Below, one piece after another: positions 40,201 to 52,200 of a DNA stretch of 64,000 nucleotides (positions within the stretch are counted from its first letter, which is position 1; the number at the start of each line of letters is the position of its first letter). Below the pieces are notes generated by a model that saw nothing but the letters and a program-made list of their open reading frames with translations, did no database searches and was not told where the DNA came from. A program made the position numbers and the translations under genes. This DNA is from Siderastrea siderea (Eukaryota; Cnidaria; Anthozoa; Scleractinia; Rhizangiidae): assembly GCA_964030785.1 (NCBI GenBank), contig OZ034979.1, positions 38,474,984-38,538,983 of the forward strand, read 5' to 3'.

Positions 40201-43200
40201 GACATAAAGAGTCCTGAATCCGGGCAAAAATTTTCAGCTGATCCGCGATCCACAGTATTTTTCAAATCCGCGGATTCGCTTAATTTATTGCTAAAATCCG
40301 CAATCCGCGGGCAAAAAAAGGCCAAATCCACCGATCCACAAACCTATTCACCCCCCTCTATTGCCACTTTTTCGTAGATTTTGCTATAAATCTAAGTACG
40401 TGATTTGATTACTGGTAACAGGACATCACTAATTATTGGTAACAAGATTTCCTGGTTGCCCAATTCAGTCTGTAATCAGAAGCTACAGTCAAACAAAATC
40501 AAACTCCTGCTATGCGGTCAACTGAATTTGTTAATCATTTGACTCTATGATTACTAATCAAGTTGGACTCCACTCAGTCCTATTCAACATTTGTTTATAA
40601 ATTGAACAGTCTGGACATGCCGAGTGAAGTAATGACAAAATAAACACAGATAAATATATCTATGACCAAGAAATGTAATCTGAATCTTTAGGTCTCTTCA
40701 CAAGTCAACTGAAAAACCTCACGAGGACACAATTCCTTAGAAACAAGGATGTGTCAGTAATATGAGCAGCATCAACTATTATTCACAGGCTCACACATGC
40801 TTGAAATAGGTAGCACACATGTTTAAAGCATTTTTGAACACCATTAGCAGTAATACTGAGCACTTACAGCTAACTATGAAGTTTCATAGCTTAGTGGTAG
40901 AGCTTTTGCATGGAATCGCAAAGGACCAATTTTTTTCAGCCTCTTATTTGCTACAACATAGTTGCTGTTTATTTATCAACAGTGATGATTTTTTCTGCAA
41001 ATAATGTTAACAACAACTATGACAAACAATTACTCATTGCAAAAGGTTTCCAAAGTGAAAGTCGAAAACATCAAAAGATGCACTATCCAGCAGAGTGTCT
41101 TTAGGAAATTTCTGACAGTGATAAAATTGATGATGTTGGTTTAGGAAGATGGTAAGGTTGCTAATTCTACAGAGACATCAGAGAGGATTACTTAAAAGGA
41201 TTAATTATCTATGACTGTGCAACAAACAAAATTCTGCAGACTACAAGAAGTTATCAGCATTGCTAAAAAACAGTGTTTTAGGAACATGCCCGGGGCACGA
41301 TTTTTGCAACTTGAGGCATGTTTTTGGAAAGGAAACAGATACATTAAAATATTTCACCAATAACTGAGAACACCAACACACATGGCAAACCAACATTTTT
41401 CTACAGTGATTATCAACAAATGTTGATTTGAAAACAATCTGAGAACATTATCTCTACAAGGACATTTTTTTTTTAGAAAGGACTAACTTAATAAAAAAAG
41501 AGGCTTGATCAAGAAATAGGGAACATCAACAGATGCAATGAAAAGAACAGTCTCACTACCAACAGTGATAAATGTTGTTTTAAGAACACCCTGACCCTGA
41601 CGATATTTTTTTGAAAAGGTCGGGCAGTTATTTTTTTTTCAGAAAGGTATGGTCAAGGATTCCTTTTGGATAAAGGTATGATCAAGAATGAAAAGTACAC
41701 ACGGCAAATCTCAAGGTGTGCGTAGAGGAGGCTATTAACAGAGAAAGAATGTGGTTTCTTCTCTAAAAATTGAAGAAAAAAGTTAGAAGACATTTAAGGA
41801 CCAAAGGTCATTTTATTATGATTACCAGGTCGCTTAATTTTATGAAATTTTAAGCAGACGAAAAAGTCGAGTAGCCACCTGAGAAGTTCAGTCTTCTAAT
41901 TCAACTTTGAAAATTTCTCAGCATTCATGTTTTGGACAAGAACTGTCTGGATTCAAACATCTGAACAAATTTAAAACACCCAAAAATTAAAATGTCCATT
42001 CTTTTGCAACATAGGCTCTTTTATTAAGGGTTTTCTGTGACATGTCTTCCAGCCTGTACTTTATTGTTATTAGCAGTGTTCTCCCTAGTTTTCAGGGTAA
42101 CAGGTAAGTCAGTTTTTCAGACCGGTAAAGCAGCTCTCGGTTGAAAATCTTTTTCTACCCTGGAGTAGATATTGTCGTCATGAGACCCATAATGTTGCTG
42201 GCATGACACTAGGCTAACACATGTCTCGAAAACCCTTCAAAACGGTTGACGTTTGTAATTCCAGTCACCTGGAACGTATGAACGTACCGATAAACGTCGA
42301 GAAGAAAAGCAACCTAAAAAACGTACTGAGAAACACCTAGAAGATGAGACATACTCCTTACAAAGGCACAAACGAAGAACTTCGAGGAGCAGACAATAAT
42401 AAGAGTACCTTACGAACAAACTGGAGCAAACCAACCTACGGATATGGACGTCAAGAAGATAACACTAGTACCTTACGACAGTGCTAACGTAGGGAGAAAT
42501 GTTGAGGAGATACAACTAACAACATCTAAATTACGAATATACTAGCACACGGACAAACGTTGAGAAGATAATAATATTTTTCAAATGTTTTAATGTACAG
42601 AGAAATATCGACAGTCGAGAAGATAAGACCTTACACCACTGAAAGAACACACTATCCCATGGAAAATGTTGAGAAGACTAATACCTTAGGAATGTACTAG
42701 CATACGGAGAAACATTAAAAAGATACGACTAACATCTTACTAAGGTAGAAACGTGCGGAGAAACGTAGAGAAGATGAGACTATTATCTAACGAACTTAGA
42801 AATGTCGAGATGATAAGACTACGTCTAATATTGTACAAAACGCATGGACAATGAGAAAAGTTACTAATTAAACTAGACTTATGTGGTACGCAGTAGCCTG
42901 CGCCGCAGACGTAATCTAACGGTCATTCCCTCTGTGGCGCAGGGTAGGTACGCAGTACGACAGACATAAATCTTTTCATAATTCAATCCGATGATAAATC
43001 TTTCACGAGCCCAAACTGTTGGATGTTTCTAAGCCAGGCCTTTATCTGGTTCCGGCTAACCGGTAACAAGCGGTGCTACTAGCGGTAAATTTTACCGGTT
43101 ACCGCCTGATAAGGAGAACACTGTATTAGCACCCATATTTATATTAACTGGAAGTACAAGAGATTCAGAACCTTAAACAAACACAACAAGAAACTAACAG

Positions 43201-46200
43201 CACCACATAGAAATACCCTGGTTGTTAGCTTTCGTTTTGGTCCCACCTTACGTTTTCACATAATTTAAACTTAGAATTGCAGCATACACAAGCTTAACTC
43301 AGACTTCAAGTTCAAATCTAGCAAAGGGAATTTGATACGACAGAAACAAATCACAGCCAACAAAGGCAGTGTCATATGTTGAGTTTCAGATCAGACTGAG
43401 ATAGGATAACACTAAAGAAAAGCCAAAAATAACCCTTCAGTATGTCTGAACTGAAGATTGGTTTGTCTGCTTCAATAAATTCCATTACTAATTAAACCAA
43501 CAACGGGCAGGGGGAAAAGATGTGCCCCTAACTCATTAAATGCTGTTTTTAACCAACTCTTTAACCCTTAAATACTACCTACATCGGTCAAAAGCTATGT
43601 CTCGTGTTTGAATTTGTCAACGGGTCCGTAGAAGTTGAGTTGTATGCTATCTATTTTCTGATTTTTGTGGAACTGTTGCTGTGCTACTGTTGAAATTATT
43701 TTATTCTCAACATTTTGCAAATTAGAGCATTGCCACCCTTGGGTAAAAAGGAGGTTAAAACTTTCATCCAGTGCAATTTTAGAGCAGGCAAATCATCTGG
43801 AATGTAATGAGACCGTGTAATGGATATCATTGTTGTTTTCAAAGAACGTCTATTAATATATATTAGTCTAAAGTGCACCAGGTTACAAAAGACTCTAAAC
43901 ATTGAAGAATTTCACCTTTGACCTACACTAGGCTTTCACAAGCACAGTCTTTCAGAGTACAAAGGACGGTTGTTGTAACAATAGATCAAGACTTTCCTTA
44001 GCTACAGACATGCATAGACAATATTGTATAATGATACTTCAGAGATTTTTGCTGATAAACTGCTCAAATACCAAAATGCACAAAAGAATTAACATTTGAT
44101 CTTCATGTATATCATTCCACTTAAAAAGGAGTTCAGATAATTTTGTCTTGCCTTTACCAGATCCAAAATAGATTCAAATTCTAATTGTCTTATTCTTGAG
44201 ATTATCATTTAATCTTTTTTAAAACAAAGCTCCATTCCATGCTCTCAACAAAACTCTGCTTAATACTTATCACACAGATTTTTTTGCCACAATTCCTCTT
44301 TGTAAAAAATTTCCTTTGAAGGTGTTTAAACACTACATAATATGATCTCAGGCACAAATGCATGCATTCATTCCCTCTGACCTTAATATTAGTGTAATTG
44401 CAAGGATTGTTCAAGCAACTCTAAGAAAAACCCCCAAAAAACTCTCAAGTTCTAGTCTCTTGAAATCCTACTGGTCTTGCTAATAATAGCAGCATAGCAC
44501 TTGTTAGACAAGTGTTCCAGGCCTTGAAATTTAAATCCTTATTTATTTAAGCAGAAGAAAATGTCAAGTGTCCATCTGAGAAGTCCAGACTTCGAATTCA
44601 ACTTTGAAAATTTTTTTATGCTCATAATTTGGACAAGAACTGTCTGGATTTAAACTCCTAAACAAATTTAAAGCACCCCAAAATTACAATGTCCATTTGT
44701 TTGTAACATAGGCTCTTTGTATTAAGGTCTATTAATTTAAACATTAAAAATCACACCAGTCTCACCAATAAAACAACTGAAAGTACGGCTTTCCATCTGC
44801 CACACTTTCGTATTTGTCAGCTAAAACAACTTCATGACTGTACTTCCACTAGTAATACTGAAATCGTTTAAACACATGTTGAATGGCTAAAAAATAATTC
44901 AGTTGGATGTTTGCTAATAATCTGGTTATATACTGCAGTAAGTATAAGCAAAATACTTTGACAAAAAATACGGTTGAAATAAAAAATTGCTCATTTACTA
45001 GAATGCTATGAAATGATTTACTGACTCTATTTTAAGTCCTTTTAGTGATCAAGGAAATTGTCCAAACTAAGTGGCATGAAATGAAAAAAAAATGTTGGAA
45101 AGTTTTCCGTCTAAAGTTTTATGTCGGAAAGAAAAAGGTCCAAAATTTTAAGAAGTCAAATCTTTGCTAAGCTTTAACTATTTTTTCAGCTGGAAGCAAT
45201 GGCAAACACTGTTGGCAAATGCAGATGTCACCTTCTTTCCAAATTTCATGAAAACTTGCAAATCCACTTCTGTGTACTATTATTCATTATACTATTATTC
45301 ATTCATTCTCCATCTTCGGGATAAATACAAACTCTCAATTGACCAGCTCCCAGTTGGCTTGACAGCTCAGTTGGTTAGAGCGCTGCACCCGTATCACCCG
45401 TATCGCAGAGGTCATGGGTTCGATTCCCGTTCAAACCTGAATTTTTTCAGGTTTCTTCTTTTCAACCGCTTCGGTTGAAACACCTTCACTGCGATGATCT
45501 ACACATAATTCTATCTTTATCCGCAGTTCAAATATATGAATTTCATATATTAATATCCATTATTTGATCAGCTATAAACTTTGTTATCAAAACTGAATTT
45601 AAAGATGTCTGGTGGTGTTGTTTGAACAAGACAGGATAATCTAATTATTTTATGTTCCAACATTTCCCCAAACAAATTTTCCATTTTAGCACTGGTCATT
45701 ACATAACCAACCAGTTACAGTCAAGAGACATTTGTATGGGGGAGTTCCAACCTATGACACCCCGTATGTCATTAGTTCATAGCCCTTTCTTGTGACACCA
45801 ACACTTTTAATTCTCTCTTTCATAACTGCTTTTAAAGAGTTATTTTTTCCCGCACACATCTTTTTCAAAACAGGAAGCAAAAGCAGGAAGGAAGTAATAA
45901 TTATTGTAAGCTGACAGAGTAACTCTGTCTACAGCTTTTCAATATACTTACCATAATTAAAAAGTCAACTTCTTCATTTAACTAATTACTGTTAGGTTAT
46001 TTTTGCCCCCTCTCCAAGCATATCCTGCGTACTTAAACTGTAATCTGATAAATTTACCCTGTCTAAGTAATTCTTTAATTTACTTAGTTACTAAGTGAAG
46101 ACTTAATGATAACTGATTGAATTTATTTCTGGCTCTTCTCAAGTGTATCCTGTGTACTTGACCCTTCCTCTCCCAAAAGCACAGAGATCAAAACTAAATA

Positions 46201-49200
46201 AAATTACCCAAATTGCATTTCAACTAATACTGAAAAACTAACTGGATCATTGTAAAAGACTGATAAAGAGCTTTCTTTTGAAAGATCCTACTTAAGATCA
46301 TTTTTGTTCACAGATAAAAACGTTAAAGCCACATCAACAGAATGATTTGATGTGAAGATCTGGAAATGAAAGGGTCAAATCTGTTAGGACATGCAAGTGC
46401 AGACATAATTACAGTGCAGATAAGTAATGAAAAAGTGCTAAAACAAAAACTATTTGGATGGAAAAATTAGGAAAATTAAAACTGCTTATCTCCACATGAC
46501 ACTTACTCAAATAGCACTAGATATCCAGAATTTGTTTAATTGATTTTTATGGCTAAAATAGAGAAATTTGGACAAAAGACTCCAACACACTCAACCTGTC
46601 TACTGCCCACTCATCCTCTGAAATCTAGTAACACACATATAGTTTAAAATCAAGCCTGCTGTATATCACTCTCGTCCTTAAATAGAACAATCTTTGCTAC
46701 GTGTAGTTAAAAAAAATACATTGCCAGTCAGAGATGCCCGCATCAGACTGCAAACATAGCCACGTAAGTGTAACTCCTGTCTGGTTGAAATAAATTGTTT
46801 TAAATTGCGCTCTGTACACATGACTTCAGAGAGATAATTTAGAATGTTCCTGGTAGAGCTAATCTAAAACTACCTTTAAATGAAACAAAGATGTATAAAA
46901 TAAGTTTTTCTTAGGAAATTTTTATCTTTATTGTCTAGATATCCAGTGTAACTAAAAATATGAGAATATTAGCTTCTGCAAAGGAGAGAAATCAAACCAG
47001 TTGTGGAGTTAATTAGTTTTGGTTTGAACGTGATAGGCCATGGGCAAAGGTTTGAGTCAATTTTCTTGCCTTTAGCCAAATATCTTAAGACGTACAATGA
47101 GGGTCCAAGTTTTGAGCCTGTGAATAAAATCCTAATGCTGAGCAGCCCTAAATTAGTTTGACAATTAACTGGTAAAATTGTTCTGCTTTCTTACCATGTA
47201 AAAAATCAGTTTATTTGTAGTTCAAAGAGAGCACTTGATATACTCACCCAGTAAACTGATAACTGACCAGAAAGCTGAAATAACAGCTAGTGTGAGGAAA
47301 GGTTAGACATGGGACGGAGACAGACATAACCTTTAGAACCACCTTTAACAGCACAACAAACAGGGCCTGGTTTCTCAGAAGTGTCAATCCTGAGCTAAAT
47401 TTGATGGTTTAATGATGTGGTAAATACCTGCAAACACTTTTGAATGCGGAAAACAAAAATCTTTGTTAACTTTTGAAGCGGGGTTAAACAATAATTGGCT
47501 CTTGACAACTAGGACCACTGCCATAGAAATGTACCATTGAATGGTCAGGTGTTATTTTTTCATCCACAGACTCAAACCTAAGTCAGGAAACATGATGAGC
47601 CATGCAGAAAAAGGCATAATCTCAGCACTGATCTTGGCAGAAATATGAAATATCATTAATTAAATATTGTGTGGTTCCAGAAAATATCCATACCCCCACC
47701 ATGGAGGGAATTTCACTTAGGACCCCCCTCCTCCCCGGATTTTCCGTTTTTTGAAGTAAGCTGTAACCCCCCCATCCCTCCGGATTTTCCACAGTTTGTC
47801 AAACACCCCCCCAACCCCTCTGGAAAGTTCCGTTCAAGAAGCGAGAGTGTTAAAAATGAAGCAACTGATCCAAATTTAAGTGAAGCTAAGCCGTTCTGAT
47901 TATCGTAGGACGTGTTTATACTATTTATTAGCGTTTAAAATAACGTACATAGTCATAGCTTACTCATAACATATTATCTGACCAATACCAAACTGTTCTT
48001 CTCTACGTCAAACAGATATACTAGGTAGCTGTAAAATTACCTTGACAAAAGCATGTAAAACGTTCGTTTTAATTGAAGAATTCGCTTGAAAAGACGCAGT
48101 GTTGCTGATAAACGTTACTTCAACATGAACGCGATCATGAACAAAGAAAACGCACAAACAAAATTAAGGGGAAATGATCAAAATAGAAAGAATAACGAAT
48201 ATTGAGTTCTCTAAAGTCGTTACCCTGCATACCAGCCCTCAGTTAAGAGCCCGTTACTTGAAGGTGCAAGAGTAGCGTATTTGGCGACACTTGTACTTCG
48301 CGATAAATATTCTCGTTGCTAAGCTTAGTAAAACACGACTTCTACGAGTCAATGAGATCGCGCTTCGCTTGCCAGTTGCCACATAGGGAAGTTAAAAAGG
48401 ACGGACTGATTGTTCGTAAACAACTCTTATAATTAACGTCAATCGCGAAGACAAGCTTAAAATTTAGGTTCTTTAGACGACGCAGGCGTTTCGTCGAAGG
48501 ATCGTGGTCTCGATAAGTAAATGTAACCACTTCTGGTACACGTTGCTGTCTTCTCGAAGACTGGTAACGAGTAATGGCGGCTACTTCTACGCAACGACGA
48601 CGTTTATTTCGTTTCCGCCCCAATATCGCTTCCAAAGCGCCTTTGGGAGAAAGAATACCTGTTTTACGTTTAACAAAAGTGTTTACTTAGCAGTTAAACT
48701 AATTTAATTCCACAATAAAGATCTACAAATTCGGTAAGTAGTTATTTTCGAACTTTATCTGCAGCTTACATCGGAATGAATCGAAGTTGACCCTCTGGAA
48801 AGTAATTTATCCCTTTAACCCCCCTCTCCTCTGGATTTTCCTGGGCTTTTGACCCCCCCACCCCTCCAGAATTTCCAATTCCCTCCGTGGTGGGGGTATG
48901 GATATTTTCTGGAACCACACATTATTAACTGTAGTCTGGAATAGTAACGTCAATTAGCAAACAAAGATATGGGAGTGAAAAAGTGTGTTTTAGTGAACCC
49001 AGGGTGAATAGCAGGTCACAGGGTGAGTTGTTAACAATATTCACAACTTTATAATTATTATAAATTATCAGTAAATCACATACAGTAAATTAAATAAGCC
49101 CATCAGGTGTGCCTACTTTCTTTCCTTTTGATTGGTATAGGAAAAGCTATTATAGATGGAAATTAATTATTAAAAGTAACAGATACCAATCCAATAAACT

Positions 49201-52200
49201 TTTTTTTTTTCAAAGTCTTCATTCAAGGTCAACTTCTGGTGAAGCAGTTATGCTTCAGACACGCAATTGTGCCACATACTTTTTTCAATTCCCTGCTTAT
49301 TTCAAAATGTACTGACAGCTCTTTCCACAGACTCAAAAGTTAGAACCACCTTGTACAGTAAAACAAAAATGCAACAATTAGACACGAGAAAACAAGTCTG
49401 TATGCCAAAGAAATGTGAGTTCTTACTTTAGGAGGAAAAGAGAAAGTAATCCAAAGCTGCTGAAATGGATTGCTCATGGTTGTTTCTTTGTCAACCAATT
49501 CAGTTATTTGTTTAGTTTCAAATTTTCTCCTGATACTTACAGAGCTCTTAATGAACTTCACACAAGGTATGGGATATACGCTACTTTTTATTTTTAATCA
49601 TCACTTTGAGAAAAGAACCTCAACTTGCCGATGCCATACCCATGAAATGAACAGCTTTGCATAAATCAAACCTACAACTTGCCATATCACCAGAAAGGGT
49701 TGAAACACTATGATCCATGATGTCCAAGTTACAACATTGTGAGACAACCAATATCAAACTGTCATTCAGGGCTGCCACTGGTGTTAAATTGCTTTTAAAC
49801 CCATACAACATTTTTTTGTCATAATAGCACGGGGCACAATTTTGGTAGTCACATGACAGTCATACCCACTGTGTGAATCAGCCCTTAGAATTTGAGCTCA
49901 GAGTTTGAAACACCTTTAGTAAAAGACAAGAGCAGATTAAATGGAAAAAAAAGATAAAATAAACAGCTTTAAAGTTCATCAGGTCAACAAACACTGACTA
50001 CAACACAAAGGAATAATTCAAGTTACGGCAAAATTCCAAGGCCTCCAGCAGAATTCAATCCTTGGCTTCAGCAATGCCGGTACTATATTCTGCCAAATGA
50101 GCTGTATTCAAACACCAAGTTTCCAAAAAACAAATTAATTTCACATGAGCTGAATCAGCTCTGGCTAGAAACTGAAAAGTTGATTCACAATGATATTTAA
50201 ATAAAAGTTTTTTCCATAAATTTCTTAATCCATTGGAAAGTCAAACACTTTATTTTAAGGCATAAAGTCAGACAATGATAAGAACTGACCATTTGATGAT
50301 AAATATAAGAGTAAAATAACAGTGAATATACTAGAAAATGAATGAAAATTACAAGATGATCAAAGAAATTCTTGACTAGTAACTAATCAATCTGAATACA
50401 CTGTATTTGTACATCTAGTCCTAGCTTTGGGATTTTGAAACAAACAATTGTGAATTAAACTTATTTGAACGAGGAAACAATTAAAAATGCTGTTTGTGCA
50501 AATGATATACTGCAGAACACTGTTAATGCAGCCAAAGAATGGAGTTTTCAGATATGGAAATAACTGTACATTTACGCGTTTTTGGGCCAAAAATAAGTGG
50601 ATAAAAAAACAAGATAGTTGAAATTAAAAAGTGTTCATAAAGGGGTTTCACTTTATCCTAAATACTGTTAGAAGGAGATTATTGTTTATTTATTTACCAA
50701 GGGCTTTCCATACAGGAGTTAAACTTTAAGACATTTTTGTGGTTCTAGGTAATCCCGAATATGTTTGTGAAGTCTCCAAGTGTGACCATTCACATGAATG
50801 CTAGTCAACACTACTTCATCATAGCACTGTTCAATTTCCCACTTTTCACTGGTGGAATCTAAAGGCAAAGCAACTAAACTGAGACTGTTGAAGGTGGTGA
50901 AGGGCAAGAAGCGCTTCGGGCATGCACAGAGCAGAATTTTGTGAAACACTGCATTAGGCTGAGGTGAATGACTACATCAAAGCTTTGAGAATTCCTTTCA
51001 AAATGAATTTCAATTTATTTCAACAAAAATTAACGACCAAAATACCAATTAAAAGTGGATTCGGTCATGTACAGGGTAATAAGAACAGTCAAAAGTTGGC
51101 AGAGAACAAACAACCTTTTCTGAGTTCATCTTTTCAAATATCAGACTACATATCTCAAGTTTCGTGGAAGTGCATTTATTACTTTCATGAGTGGAAATGA
51201 ACTCTATCTACGAATTTACAATTAAAAAATGGTCAATAATTTTTAAATTGCTGCCACCAGAAATTTAAACACGCGATGTACCATACCGATCTTCAGTTAT
51301 TTTGGAGGATAAAAAAAAAAGGAAACTAAAGTTGTTGATTTCAGTGAAGGTAATTCAACACGCTGACAAATTATGCTTTAGTTAGCTTTAGAAATATTCT
51401 TGAAAAATTGCCAAACCGTACTTTAATCTCGGAAAATAATGTGTCTAGTATTGCTCCTGCCGATCTGAAGTCATGAAAAAATGTGCTACAACTAATAATT
51501 TGGATCCCGTAAATGGAGAAAAAAATCAAAGCCATTTGCTATCAATCTGGCATCTGCTTTTCGGAAGATAATAGGACGATGAGGTCACGTACCGAATATT
51601 AGCTTTAGGGGAAGCTAAGTCAAAACAACTTTCAAAATTGGCTTCTATTGTTTGGTGAGAAGTTTAATTTCCGAGAGAGTCAGGCAAACAATATTTGCAT
51701 TCATTTCACAGTTCACTGTTGATGATGTCGGCTTGGTTTTCGATTGGAACAAGAATTTGCGCCTTGGACTACATTATTTGCCTTATTTGCTTGGATGTTT
51801 TTAATAAAGAACACAAAAGGTTGTCGATATTCGATAGCGTGCGTTCATGACCTTTGTGGCACGAAAACGGACACAAAAGGATTCCAATACACAAATCGAA
51901 AGGAAATTTTAAAGACAATCACTTTCAATAAAATAATGATTGCTGGTATGCATCGAGAAACATACTCAAAGAAACGCAATAGTGCGTTTAATAGCGCTCA
52001 ATAAATCGATACACCCCCGAAAGCACGTTTTGTTTAATACAGAAAGCCTGTTAATTGCCCAGTTTATGAAATAAAGCTCGCCGAAATCTAAACAGTAGAT
52101 CAGAAGCTTAACAAAAGCAAGTACAGACGCATTGTTCTTTCATAAAAGAAAGCGAACCCTAATGTAAAATTAAATGCCGCATTGCTTTATTAAATAGTGG

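Noticed and set aside
40878..40930. tRNA-like TAGCTTAGTGGTAGAGC
   Set aside because: A-box-like only; no B box or matching acceptor stem within range.
45358..45430. Functional tRNA gene
   Set aside because: The anticodon arm is broken by a duplicated CCCGTATCA and the sequence continues into a SINE body.
50719..50949. 76-residue minus-strand frame with CPKRFLPFTTFNSLSL
   Set aside because: No acceptor/donor pair in phase with the CAP-Gly gene and no known motif; perhaps a repeat relic.
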